From: UBA967 sp044375555
Lineage (GTDB): Bacteria > Verrucomicrobiota > Verrucomicrobiia > Chthoniobacterales > Terrimicrobiaceae
Reading direction: 5' to 3'
DNA length: 62,312 nt
NCBI GenBank assembly: GCA_044375555.1
Contig: JBILML010000018.1
Coordinates: 1 to 62,312, forward strand
Part shown: in pieces, positions 1-8,319 of the stretch
How positions within the stretch are numbered: the stretch's first letter is position 1
Layout of the letters: each line of letters starts with the position of its first letter
Translations under genes and position numbers: made by a program
Notes under the pieces: model-generated
Database searches by the model: none
Told to the model about the DNA's origin: nothing
The model's input: only the letters and a program-made list of their open reading frames with translations

Positions 1-1
1 C

Positions 2-1498
2 CCGCCGAGCGAGACTTTCCTCATCCGCGAATACCGGATCATCGGCTCGAAGACCCTCCCGCGCGACGCGGTGGACAAGGCGGTCTACGGCCATCTTGGC
101 AAAGGACGGACGCCCGAGGATGTCGAAAACGCCCGCACCGCTCTTGAAAAAGCCTATCACGAAGAGGGTTATCAAACCGTTTCAGTCTCGATCCCAGCAC
201 AAAGCGTCAACTCCGGCGTGATCGTGCTCAAGGTCACCGAGGCGACGGTTGGCCGTTTGCGGGTCAAGGGCTCGCGGTTTTTTGACATCGAAAAAATCAA
301 ACGACTCGCCCCCGCGCTGGCCGAGGGCAGCGTGCCGAATTTCAACGATGTCCAGCGCGACATCATCGCCCTCAACCAAAGCGGCGACCTCCAAATCACC
401 CCGTCCCTCGCCCCAGGCGTGGAACCCGACACCGTGGATGTGGAGCTGGCGGTGAAGGACAAGTTCCCACTTCACGGGTCGATCGAACTCAACAACCGCT
501 ACAGCGCGAACACCACCCCGCTCCGTCTCGATGCCGCCGTGCGTTACGACAACCTCTGGCAGCGCGGCCACACGATCGGCGCGGCATTCCAGGTCGCCCC
601 GCAGCGCCCGAGTGATGCGTTGGTTTACTCCGGGTATTACATCGCTCGCACCGAGGCGATCGATTGGGCCTCGCTCATGCTCCAAGCCACTCGCCAGAAC
701 AGCGAGGTCTCAACCCTCGGCGGCACTGACTCGCTCGGAAACGGCGAAATCTACGGCGGGCGCCTGCTTTTCAACCTCCCGTCGAAAAAAGGCTTCTTCC
801 ACTCCGCCAGCCTCGGGATCGACTACAAGGACTTCGCGCAGGACCTCGTGGTCGGCAATCAGACCATCTCCTCGCCGCTCCAATACTGGCCTTTCAGCAT
901 CAATTACAACGCCAGCTCGGCCGGGAAACATTACGAGACCGGCTTCTCCGGCGGCGTGACCTTTTCCTTCCGCGGCACCAGCGAGCAGGAGGCGATCGAC
1001 TTCGACAACCGCCGCTACAATTCCAGCGCGAACTTTTTCTACTTCCGAGGCGGCGTCGACCACACCCAAAAGCTCCCCTGGGATTTCCAACTCCTCGGCG
1101 CCGTTCAGGGCCAGGCGACCGCCAATCCGCTCGTGGACACCGAGCAATTCAGCCTCGGTGGTCTCAACACCGTGCGCGGCTACCTCGAGTCCACCGTCGT
1201 CGGCGACAACGCGATCACCGGAACGCTCCAATTCCAAACCCCCTCGCTCCTCAGCCGCCTGCCCGAGGGCAACGAATGGCGGTTCTTCGTCTTCGTCGAT
1301 GGCGGCTACGCGGCCCTCGTCGATCCCCTCCCCGAGCAGGAATCCACTTTCTCCCTCTGGAGCTACGGCGTGGGCACCAGCCTCCGTCTCGTCGGCCACA
1401 TCAATGGCGAATTCCTCATCGGAGTTCCCCAAATCACCCAGGAACCCTGCAAAGCAGGTTCCCCGCTCTTCACCTTCCGCATCTCCGCGGAGCTTTGA
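2..1498 (+). CDS. TPS outer-membrane transporter, ShlB/FhaC/HecB family (5' partial)
   Basis: Outer-membrane barrel that exports a partner exoprotein in two-partner secretion. The frame is open to the window edge, so the signal peptide and first part of the POTRA region are missing; the GTG at 71 is internal. About 498 residues are visible. The first ~80 look like a POTRA domain (EEGYQTVSV, then IVLKVTEATVGRLRVKG), followed by a second POTRA-like stretch and a barrel of alternating aromatic strands. The conserved loop-6 motif of this superfamily is present as NTVRGYLES (around nt 1165-1191), and the protein ends in a typical terminal strand, FTFRISAEL. It lies 8 bp upstream of the ExbB fusion and in the same run as the TPS exoprotein at 8320, its likely cargo. 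The family call is firm; the pairing with that cargo is inference from context. Confidence 0.88.
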   Translation, partial: PPSETFLIREYRIIGSKTLPRDAVDKAVYGHLGKGRTPEDVENARTALEKAYHEEGYQTVSVSIPAQSVNSGVIVLKVTEATVGRLRVKGSRFFDIEKIKRLAPALAEGSVPNFNDVQRDIIALNQSGDLQITPSLAPGVEPDTVDVELAVKDKFPLHGSIELNNRYSANTTPLRLDAAVRYDNLWQRGHTIGAAFQVAPQRPSDALVYSGYYIARTEAIDWASLMLQATRQNSEVSTLGGTDSLGNGEIYGGRLLFNLPSKKGFFHSASLGIDYKDFAQDLVVGNQTISSPLQYWPFSINYNASSAGKHYETGFSGGVTFSFRGTSEQEAIDFDNRRYNSSANFFYFRGGVDHTQKLPWDFQLLGAVQGQATANPLVDTEQFSLGGLNTVRGYLESTVVGDNAITGTLQFQTPSLLSRLPEGNEWRFFVFVDGGYAALVDPLPEQESTFSLWSYGVGTSLRLVGHINGEFLIGVPQITQEPCKAGSPLFTFRISAEL

Positions 1499-1506
1499 TC
1501 CACACA

Positions 1507-3402
1507 ATGAAAACCTCACGACTCGTCAAACTCCTCCTCGCCTCGGCCAGCCTGTTGGCTCTCGGCGCCACCGATGCCAGCGCTTGGTGGAACAAATCCT
1601 GGACCGCCCGCACGCCGGTCGTTCTCGACACCTCCGCCACCGGATACGAGATCGGCGACAACGCCGGCGACGCCCTCGTCCTCCTCCGCCTCCACTCAGG
1701 CAACTTCGACTTCTCCCTCGCCAAGGAGGACGGCACCGACCTCCGCTTCGTCTCCGAGGATGACAAAACCACCTACGAGCACCGCGTGGAAAAATGGGAT
1801 CCGCTGATGGGCGAGGCCTTCGTCTGGATCAGCGTTCCGAATGTTCAAAACAAGGCCCAGGCGAAATTCTGGCTCTATAGCGGCAACCCCGAGATCACCG
1901 CCGACGAGGCCGCCGACCCGAAGGCCGTCTACGACGACACAACGATCCTCGCCTACAACTTCGGCGCGCCCACTCCCGCCGACGGCACGAAAAACAAAAA
2001 CACCGCCTCCTCCGGCGGCACGCTCTCCGAGGGCGCTCTCATCGGCCCCGGCATGCGACTCCTCGGCAACACCGCCATCAAAATCCCAGCCTCGGACACA
2101 TTCAAAACCAACGCAGGCGAGCCTTTCACCCTCACCGTCTGGCTCAAACAAACCACGATCAATCCCAAAGGCGTGCTCTTCGATTGGGGCACGGACGCCG
2201 ACCGCTTCGTCCTGGAATTTCAGAACGGCTCACCGATCATTTCCATCGGTTCCTCAAAATCCACCCCCGGCGAGGCCCTTGCCCCGAATGTCTGGAAACA
2301 CCTCACCGTCGTCTCGGACGGCACGGCCACCAAACTCTTCGTGGACGGCAAGGAATACTCCACCCTCTCTGCCGCCATGCCCGCCATCTCCGGCGAGGCC
2401 ACGCTCGGAGCCGACGCCGCCGGCAAGAACGGCCTCGTTGGTGAAATGGATGAATTCGTTCTCGCCAAAACCGCCCGCTCGCCGGGCTGGGTTCGCCTCT
2501 CCTACACAGGCCAGGCCGGCAACGACGCCAGCACAAAGCTGATCAACACCCAAGCCGCCGAGGGCGGCGGAGGCGGAGGCCACAGCGGCGCTCTTGAGCA
2601 TGTCATGCTCTTCGGCGACATCGCCAATAACATGATGTTCGACGGCTGGATCGCCGTTGCCGTCTGCGTGGTCATGATGTTCGCCGGTTGGACGGTTGCG
2701 GCCGTGAAATATGTCCGCCTCGGAAAAATGGAAAAAGGCAACGCGGCCTTCCTCCGCCACTGGCGCGAAGTTTCCACCGACCTCACCGCCCTCGACCTCG
2801 ACAATCCCGACTCGAAAAAACACCTCGGCGGCGAAAATCTCGAACTCCTCGCCGACTCCCCGATCTACCATGTCTACCATGTCGGCGCTGAGGAAATCCG
2901 CCTCCGCCTTTCGCAGGAACGCCACCGCGGCAAGGGCCTCCGCGCCCGCACCGTCCAAGCCATCCGCGCCAGCCTCGATGCCGCCCTCGTCCACGAGCAA
3001 CACCGCCTGAACAATGGCATCGTCTATCTCACCGTCAGCATCGCCGGCGGTCCCTATGTCGGCCTCCTCGGCACCGTCGTGGGCGTTATGATCACCTTCG
3101 CCATCATCGCCAAATCCGGCGAAGTCGATGTGAACTCCATCGCCCCCGGTATCGCCAGCGCCCTCCTCGCCACCACCGTCGGCCTCCTCGTCGCGATTCC
3201 CGCGTTGTTCATGTATAGCTTCCTGAACACCCGCATCAAAGGGGTCATCGCCGATATGCGCGTCTTCATCGACGAGTTTGTCGCCAAGATGGCCGAGTTC
3301 TACCACCCGCCGGGTGATGAAAACTCCGTGCCGCCGCTCCAGACCGTCCGCAAACCCGAGCAGGCCATTCATCACGAGGCCACTCTCGACTCGAAAGCCT
3401 GA
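1507..3402 (+). CDS. DUF2341-LamG-ExbB/TolQ proton-channel fusion protein
   Basis: Proton-channel subunit of an ExbB/TolQ/MotA-type motor carrying a long extracytoplasmic N-terminal region. The start at 1507 gives a clean signal peptide (MKTSRLVKLLLASASLLALG...ASA). After WWNKSW comes a DUF2341-like region (residues ~25-135), then a concanavalin/LamG-like domain (~150-340), a Gly-rich linker (EGGGGGGHSG), and the ExbB part (~360-631). That part has three membrane segments near residues 376-402, 508-536 and 550-575, including GPYVGLLGTVVGVMITF. Total 631 residues against about 240 for plain ExbB. It is followed after 3 bp by exbD, so it should form the channel with that protein. LamG-type domains usually bind glycans or proteins, so the head may contact the cell wall or the exoprotein; that is inference. 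Confidence 0.85.
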   Translation: MKTSRLVKLLLASASLLALGATDASAWWNKSWTARTPVVLDTSATGYEIGDNAGDALVLLRLHSGNFDFSLAKEDGTDLRFVSEDDKTTYEHRVEKWDPLMGEAFVWISVPNVQNKAQAKFWLYSGNPEITADEAADPKAVYDDTTILAYNFGAPTPADGTKNKNTASSGGTLSEGALIGPGMRLLGNTAIKIPASDTFKTNAGEPFTLTVWLKQTTINPKGVLFDWGTDADRFVLEFQNGSPIISIGSSKSTPGEALAPNVWKHLTVVSDGTATKLFVDGKEYSTLSAAMPAISGEATLGADAAGKNGLVGEMDEFVLAKTARSPGWVRLSYTGQAGNDASTKLINTQAAEGGGGGGHSGALEHVMLFGDIANNMMFDGWIAVAVCVVMMFAGWTVAAVKYVRLGKMEKGNAAFLRHWREVSTDLTALDLDNPDSKKHLGGENLELLADSPIYHVYHVGAEEIRLRLSQERHRGKGLRARTVQAIRASLDAALVHEQHRLNNGIVYLTVSIAGGPYVGLLGTVVGVMITFAIIAKSGEVDVNSIAPGIASALLATTVGLLVAIPALFMYSFLNTRIKGVIADMRVFIDEFVAKMAEFYHPPGDENSVPPLQTVRKPEQAIHHEATLDSKA

Positions 3403-3405
3403 TCC

Positions 3406-3804
3406 ATGGATGCCGGAGACGATAAATCCTACGACGACATCAATGTCACCCCGATGGTGGACCTCTACCTCGTGCTGCTCCTGATTTTCATCATCATGAC
3501 CACGGCAGGCGTTCAAGGCACCAAAGTCGACCTCCCGAAAGGCAGCAAGGCCCCCGCCATCGGCGGCCCGAAAAGCAAGGCGATCACCATCAATAACGAA
3601 GGCAAGGTCTTTCTCGACACCGTCCCCGTCAGTCTCGAGGAGCTCGAGGCGAAGCTCAACGCCCACAAGGCCCAGGTGCCCGAATTTCCCGTCGTCGTCC
3701 GCGGCGACAGCTCCACGCAATACCAGATGGTCATGAATGTGCTCGATGTCATCGGGCGCGTCGGCATCACGCAGATCGGTCTGGCCACCCAACCGCCGAA
3801 GTAA
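3406..3804 (+). CDS. exbD: ExbD/TolR biopolymer transport protein
   Basis: Second subunit of the proton-driven motor, 132 residues, the usual size. A short cytoplasmic N-terminus (DDINVTPMVDLYLVLLLIFI) leads into one membrane segment; Asp19 sits at the position of the conserved proton-carrying aspartate of ExbD/TolR. The periplasmic part carries the usual PxG.../VxVRGDSSTQYQ pattern (VVVRGDSSTQYQMVMNVLD). It starts 3 bp after the ExbB fusion stop and is followed 7 bp later by a TonB-like gene, so an ExbB-ExbD-TonB complex is expected. This is a different copy from the exbD at 35153. Confidence 0.92.
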   Translation: MDAGDDKSYDDINVTPMVDLYLVLLLIFIIMTTAGVQGTKVDLPKGSKAPAIGGPKSKAITINNEGKVFLDTVPVSLEELEAKLNAHKAQVPEFPVVVRGDSSTQYQMVMNVLDVIGRVGITQIGLATQPPK

Positions 3805-3811
3805 ATTTCCC

Positions 3812-4504
3812 ATGCCTTTCCACGACCAGAAAGGGCAACGCTCTTTTTTCCAAAAAAACAAAGTCGCCATCCTAGTGGGCGTCGGTGTTTTGCTCGCGGT
3901 GGTCACCGCGTTTTTCCTCATGCCAAAAAGCGCGCCGAAGAAGAAATCCTCTCCGGTCGTCAGCATCAGCCTTCCGCCTCCACCACCTCCTCCCCCGCCA
4001 CCACCACCACCTCCGCCTCCCAAGGAGCAACCACCCGAGACCGAGCAACAGGAGGAAAACTTCCAACCCGAGGAGGCCGCTGACCCCGAACCGCAAGCTG
4101 CCGATCCCGAACCTGCCCCCATGGGCACCAATATCGAAGGCAACGGCCCCGACGCCTTCGGTCTCGCCAAGGGCGGCGGCGGTGGCCTCATCGGCGGCAA
4201 GGGCGGCAGCGGCAAGAAAGGCTCCAAATACGGCGCCTACGCCGCAAAGGTCCAAACCAGCGTCGTTCAGGCCCTCCGCTCCCACAAAAAAACCAAATCC
4301 GCCTCGATGAATGTCACCGCCCGCATCTGGCTCGATGCCTCGGGCCGCGTGACCCGCGCCACGCTCACTGGCTCCTCCGGCGACTCCGCGCGCGACGCCG
4401 CCATCCGCGAGGAGATTTTGACCGGTTTGCAATTCCAAGCGCCCCCACCAGACGGCATGCCGATGCCCATTGTCATGCGACTGAAAGCCACTCGACCCAA
4501 CTGA
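3812..4504 (+). CDS. TonB-like energy transducer with polyproline linker
   Basis: Inner-membrane anchored periplasm-spanning protein, 230 residues from the ATG at 3812. A single membrane segment (residues ~18-36, VAILVGVGVLLAVVTAFFLM) is followed by an uninterrupted run of 16 prolines, an acidic Glu/Pro/Gln region, a Gly-rich segment, and a C-terminal ~85-residue TonB/TolA-like domain (MNVTARIWLDASGRVTRATL, then EILTGLQFQAPPPDGMP). The C-terminal domain is recognisable but lacks the YP box seen in the TonB at 35551, so its outer-membrane partner may not be a standard receptor. It sits between exbD and a porin gene, and no TonB-dependent receptor is in this cluster. Confidence 0.78.
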   Translation: MPFHDQKGQRSFFQKNKVAILVGVGVLLAVVTAFFLMPKSAPKKKSSPVVSISLPPPPPPPPPPPPPPPPKEQPPETEQQEENFQPEEAADPEPQAADPEPAPMGTNIEGNGPDAFGLAKGGGGGLIGGKGGSGKKGSKYGAYAAKVQTSVVQALRSHKKTKSASMNVTARIWLDASGRVTRATLTGSSGDSARDAAIREEILTGLQFQAPPPDGMPMPIVMRLKATRPN

Positions 4505-4508
4505 TCCC

Positions 4509-6704
4509 ATGCTCGTCCCGAAAAAAACCACCATCCTCCGCGCCCTCAGCTATCTCCTGATTCCTGCCTCGGCCATCGCCCAAGACTACACCGTCTCCCA
4601 ATCGCAGGAGGGTTCGAAAAAACAAATCGTCTTCGAATACGCCGCCGCCGAACCCGCTCCCACACCGGCGAAAGACCGCCCGCCCATGCCGCTCAATGCC
4701 GACAAGGGCGAATCCGAAGTCTCCATGCAGGAGACCCAAGGCATCGCTCCGACTGCCGCCGAGGAAAAAACCGCCCCCACCCCTGCACCAACTCCAGCAC
4801 CCGCCGCGCCAGAGCCTGCAAAATCCCAACCCGCCGCCGAGCGCCCGCCCATGCCGCTCAACGCCGACAAGGGCGAATCCGAAGTCTCCATGCAGGAGAC
4901 CCAAGGCATCGCCCCGCTCCCCTCCGAGTCGAAGGCTCCCGTTCCCGCAACACCCGAACCCCCGCTCGGATCGGGCCCGGCAACCCACACCCCCACGGGC
5001 AATGTCACCATCAACCTCATCAACAAACTCGTCGAGCGCGGCATCCTTACCAAGGCCGAGGCCAACGAGATGATCCGCCAGGCTGAGGCCGAGGCCATGG
5101 CCGTCCGGGCCCAGGCCCAGACCGAAATGGTCGCCATCGCCGAGGCCGCCGCCGTCCAAGCCACCGCCAGTATCACACCCGCCGCCGATCCGAATCCCGC
5201 CTCGCCCTCCGACATCCGCGTGACCCACATCCCCGCGCCAGTCAGGCAGCAGATCAAAGAGGAGATCAAACTCGAACTCGCCACCGACCGCGTTGGCGCA
5301 AAAATCGCGAACACTTTCAAACTTCCGCCTTGGGTGGAAAAAGCCGACCCGACCTTCGACCTGCGCTTCCGCTACGCCGGCACCTACTTCCCGAACGGCA
5401 ACGATGCCACTGGCGCGTTCCCGAATTTCAACGCGATCAACACCGGTGCTCCCTTCGACACCACCGGCAACCAATTCGCGCCCCAGCTCAATGTTAATGA
5501 GAACCGCAACCAATACCTGATGCGCATGCGCTTCGCCCTCGACTTCGACATGGGCGAAAACTTCACCAGCGGCTTCCGCATCGCCACCGGCAACAACAAC
5601 AACCCGGTCTCCACCAACCAAGGCATGGGCGTTGCGAACTCCGCCACCCAAAACCAGGGCGGCAATTTCTCCAAATACGCCATCTGGCTCGACCGCGCCT
5701 TCATCCGCTACGACTACGAATACGAGGAAATCCTCGGCCTCACCGCCTGGGTCGGCCGCTTCGACAATCCGTTCTTCTCGACCCGCCTCACTTGGGATGA
5801 CGACCTCGGCTTCGACGGCACCGCCTTCACTCTCAAGGCCGATGTCACCGAGACCTTCCAGCCCTACCTGACCGGTGGCGCGTTCGTGGTCTACAACACC
5901 GACTTCAATTTCTCCTCGAACCAGCCAGAGAAATTCGCCAGCTACGACAAATACCTCTTCGGCGGTCAAACCGGCTTCGAATGGGAATTCGCCGACGACT
6001 GGACCTGGAAGACCGGCGCCGCCATTTACTGGTTCCACAACATCGAGGGCCAACTCTCCACCCCCTACACCCCGCTTACTGTCAACGACGCGAGCGACAC
6101 AGACAACAGCCGTCCCTCCTTCGCTCAGAAAGGCAACACCTACATGGCCATCCGCGACATCGTGCCCGATGCCAGCAACGACTACGGCGCGATCAACCAG
6201 TGGCAATACTACGGCCTCGCCACGAAGTTCACCGAACTCGCCCTCACTTCGCAACTCGACTACGACGGCTTCGAACCCGTCCGCGTCTCCCTCGTCGGCG
6301 AGTTTGTCCAGAACCTCGCCTTCAACGACGGCGACATCGAGGCCATTGCCGTCAACAACCGCGGCCCTGTGGATGCCAATGAACTCACAGACATCGGCGG
6401 CTTCGAAGGCGACGCCTACGGTTGGTATGTCGATCTGCGCGTCGGCACCCCAGCCCTCAAGAAACGCGGCGACTGGCTCCTCTACACCGGCTACCGCTGG
6501 ATCGGCTCCGACGCGGTGGTCGATGGCTTCACCGACTCCGACTTCGGCGGTGGCGGCACGAACATGCAAGGCTTCACCATCGGCGGGTTCTATTCCCTCT
6601 CGGAAAATGTCTACCTCGGCCTGCGCTGGATGGGCTCGGACAGCATCGCCGGTCCCCAATACAACACCAACATCATCTATGCCGAGATCAACTCAAAGTT
6701 CTGA
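4509..6704 (+). CDS. putative porin (Porin_5-like) with repeated N-terminal segment
   Basis: Predicted outer-membrane porin of 731 residues. It has a signal peptide (cleavage after AIAQ-D, ~25), a long Ala/Pro-rich periplasmic region with a short helical segment (NLINKLVERGILTKAEANEM, ~170-190), then a ~450-residue barrel from about residue 275 (TFDLRFRYAGTYFPNG...) that ends in a terminal aromatic strand (NIIYAEINSKF). The N-terminal region contains a 25-residue unit twice (PMPLNADKGESEVSMQETQG core), encoded by near-identical 75-bp repeats at 4677-4751 and 4842-4916. The start is 4 bp after the TonB-like gene stop, so it is probably co-translated. The barrel resembles putative porins of the Porin_5 type; substrate unknown. 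Confidence 0.8.
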   Translation: MLVPKKTTILRALSYLLIPASAIAQDYTVSQSQEGSKKQIVFEYAAAEPAPTPAKDRPPMPLNADKGESEVSMQETQGIAPTAAEEKTAPTPAPTPAPAAPEPAKSQPAAERPPMPLNADKGESEVSMQETQGIAPLPSESKAPVPATPEPPLGSGPATHTPTGNVTINLINKLVERGILTKAEANEMIRQAEAEAMAVRAQAQTEMVAIAEAAAVQATASITPAADPNPASPSDIRVTHIPAPVRQQIKEEIKLELATDRVGAKIANTFKLPPWVEKADPTFDLRFRYAGTYFPNGNDATGAFPNFNAINTGAPFDTTGNQFAPQLNVNENRNQYLMRMRFALDFDMGENFTSGFRIATGNNNNPVSTNQGMGVANSATQNQGGNFSKYAIWLDRAFIRYDYEYEEILGLTAWVGRFDNPFFSTRLTWDDDLGFDGTAFTLKADVTETFQPYLTGGAFVVYNTDFNFSSNQPEKFASYDKYLFGGQTGFEWEFADDWTWKTGAAIYWFHNIEGQLSTPYTPLTVNDASDTDNSRPSFAQKGNTYMAIRDIVPDASNDYGAINQWQYYGLATKFTELALTSQLDYDGFEPVRVSLVGEFVQNLAFNDGDIEAIAVNNRGPVDANELTDIGGFEGDAYGWYVDLRVGTPALKKRGDWLLYTGYRWIGSDAVVDGFTDSDFGGGGTNMQGFTIGGFYSLSENVYLGLRWMGSDSIAGPQYNTNIIYAEINSKF
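4677..4916 (+). repeat. 75-bp direct repeat, two copies, inside the porin gene
   Basis: Copies at 4677-4751 and 4842-4916, offset by 165 bp (55 codons, so in frame). They differ at only two positions that I can see (aat/aac and gct/gcc). They encode the same 25-residue Pro-Met-Pro...Gln-Gly-Ile-Ala-Pro unit separated by an Ala/Pro-rich spacer. Confidence 0.9.
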
Positions 6705-6710
6705 CGCCAC

Positions 6711-7325
6711 ATGAAAAAAACAGCCCTCATCCTGCTCCTAGCCGCCACCTCGCTCCACGCCGCCGAGGAGGACCCCACCGAGAAATTCCGTGAGGCCCTC
6801 AAAAACACCATGCTCAAACTGCGCGACGCCCAAAACCAGCTCGCCGCAGCCCAGGCATCTCAATACGCCGCCGAGGCCAAAGCCCAGGAGTTCGAGGAAA
6901 AATCCAAATCCCTCGCCAAGGAACTCGCCGACGAGCGCAACACCTCGACCAACCTCATCTCCGGCCTCAAAAAAAACCTCGCCGAGCGCGAGGCCACGAT
7001 TGCCGAGCAATCCGCCACCCTCGCCAAATGGAAAAAATCCTACGACGAGGTCGGCAAGCTCGCCGTGAAACGCGAAATGCAACGCCGCGAACTCGAAGCC
7101 AAATCCCTCGGCCTCGAGCGCAAAGTCCAGGACCAGCAATTCAAAAACATCGAGATGTATAAGGCCTCGATGGCCACGCTCGAACGCTACGAGAAATTCG
7201 GCCTCGGCGACGCCATCCTCGCCCGAGAACCCTTCACCGCCGCCCAGCGCGTGAAATTCCAAAGCCTCGTCCAAGACTTCGCCGACCAACTCACCGACGC
7301 CCGCATCTCACCAGAAAAAAAATAA
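6711..7325 (+). CDS. periplasmic coiled-coil protein, unknown function
   Basis: I do not recognise a named family. 204 residues: signal peptide (MKKTALILLLAATSLHA-A), then one long heptad-rich helix from ~25 to ~160 with many Ala, Glu, Lys, Gln and Leu residues (LRDAQNQLAAAQASQYAAEA...), and a short C-terminal helical tail. No enzyme motif is visible. The gene starts 6 bp after the porin stop and precedes a prolyl isomerase. Inference: a periplasmic scaffold or chaperone (Skp-like in general shape only) for the exoprotein or porin encoded alongside. Confidence 0.75.
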   Translation: MKKTALILLLAATSLHAAEEDPTEKFREALKNTMLKLRDAQNQLAAAQASQYAAEAKAQEFEEKSKSLAKELADERNTSTNLISGLKKNLAEREATIAEQSATLAKWKKSYDEVGKLAVKREMQRRELEAKSLGLERKVQDQQFKNIEMYKASMATLERYEKFGLGDAILAREPFTAAQRVKFQSLVQDFADQLTDARISPEKK

Positions 7326-7327
7326 AA

Positions 7328-7367
7328 GATCCGACCGATCCGTCCAATCCGTCTAATCCGACCGATC
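7328..7367. repeat. 9-bp tandem repeat, ~4.4 units
   Basis: Units GATCCGACC, GATCCGTCC, AATCCGTCT, AATCCGACC and a partial GATC fill nearly all of the 52-bp gap between the coiled-coil gene and the prolyl isomerase gene. Consensus RATCCGWCY. Confidence 0.85.
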
Positions 7368-7377
7368 TAAAAATCCC

Positions 7378-8241
7378 ATGCTCCGCCACGCCATCCTCCT
7401 CCTCGCCGCCGCCACCCCTGCCCTCGCCTCCGACCCCGTCGTCGCCCGAGCTGGCGACAAGGAAATCACCGCCTCCCAAATCCAGCCCTACCTCGCCAAA
7501 GTCTCCCCGGCCGAGCGCGACGCCCTCCTCCAAAACCCCGCCGCCCTCAGTCGCGCCGTCCGCACCATCCTCCTCCAACGCCAACTCCTCGACGAAGCCA
7601 AGTCCGCCGAGTGGGAGAAAAAACCGGAAACCCAAGCCCTCCTCGCCCGCGTCCGCGACGCGGCCATCGCCGAGAGTTTCCTCGAATCCGTCACCGCCCT
7701 CCCGCCCGACTACCCCAGCGACGCGGAAGTCACCGCCCTCTACGAGTCCCGCAAAGACTCCCTGCGCCTCCCCGCGCAATACCGCCTTGCCCAAATTTTC
7801 ATCGCCTCCGCCAACGACAAAGCCAATGCGAAATCCGAAGCCGGCGCCCTCGCCAAGCAGGTCAAATCCGGCGATTTCGCCGCCCTCGCCAAGGCCAACA
7901 GCGACGAACCCGTCTCCGCCGCCAAGGGAGGCGAGGTAGGCTGGCTCACCGAGGACTCCATCCAACCCGCCATCCGCAAAGCCCTCTCAGGCGCGGGCAA
8001 GGACGCCATCGCCGGCCCCATCGAACTCGGCGACGGATTCTACTTTGTAAAAATCCTCGACCTCCGCGAACCCCGCACCGCTACCCTCGACGAAGTCCGC
8101 CCCCAACTTGTCGCTGCCCTCCGCCAAGAGCGCGCCGCCCTCAACCGCCAGGCCTACCTCGAACGCCTCCAAACCAAGGCCCCCGTTACCCTCAACGAAA
8201 TCGCCCTGCCCGGTCTGCTCTCGACCGAAACGAAAAAGTGA
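7378..8241 (+). CDS. periplasmic parvulin-type peptidyl-prolyl cis-trans isomerase
   Basis: Folding catalyst/chaperone of the SurA/PrsA/parvulin class, 287 residues. It has a signal peptide (MLRHAILLLAAATPALAS), an N-terminal helical SurA_N-like region (~20-120), and a rotamase domain (~125-240) with the expected landmarks: YRLAQIFIA, FAALAKANSDEPVSAAKGGEVGWL, and GPIELGDGFYFVKILDLREP. It lies 78 bp upstream of the giant TPS exoprotein in the same run, which fits a role in keeping exported protein or outer-membrane barrels competent for folding. Known TPS loci seldom carry their own isomerase; the link is inferred from position. Confidence 0.88.
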   Translation: MLRHAILLLAAATPALASDPVVARAGDKEITASQIQPYLAKVSPAERDALLQNPAALSRAVRTILLQRQLLDEAKSAEWEKKPETQALLARVRDAAIAESFLESVTALPPDYPSDAEVTALYESRKDSLRLPAQYRLAQIFIASANDKANAKSEAGALAKQVKSGDFAALAKANSDEPVSAAKGGEVGWLTEDSIQPAIRKALSGAGKDAIAGPIELGDGFYFVKILDLREPRTATLDEVRPQLVAALRQERAALNRQAYLERLQTKAPVTLNEIALPGLLSTETKK

Positions 8242-8278
8242 GATTGCAAGCGACAATTTTTTCACAAACCAAACCCTC

Positions 8279-8304
8279 AAAATCGACCTCGAGCCGTCGA
8301 TTTT
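8279..8304 (+). promoter_or_regulatory. 9-bp stem hairpin in leader of the TPS exoprotein gene
   Basis: Perfect inverted repeat AAAATCGAC (8279-8287) / GTCGATTTT (8296-8304) with loop CTCGAGCC. It is directly followed by the ribosome-binding site AAGGGG (8305-8310), 9 nt before the ATG at 8320. It could be a weak terminator for the upstream operon or a translation/transcription control element; the sequence alone does not decide. Confidence 0.6.
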
Positions 8305-8319
8305 AAGGGGATTCGCCGC

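Noticed and set aside
71..71. GTG at 71 as the start of the TPS transporter
   Set aside because: The frame is open to the window edge and encodes good upstream sequence (ETFLIREYRIIGSKTL), so the gene is truncated by the window.
2254..4227. Long minus-strand open frame (657 codons) opposite the ExbB/ExbD/TonB genes
   Set aside because: It is Gly/Asp/Val-rich low-complexity sequence produced by the C-ending codon bias of the real plus-strand genes, with no recognisable domain.
4473..6659. 728-codon minus-strand frame opposite the porin
   Set aside because: Same effect; the plus strand encodes a coherent porin with a signal peptide and barrel.
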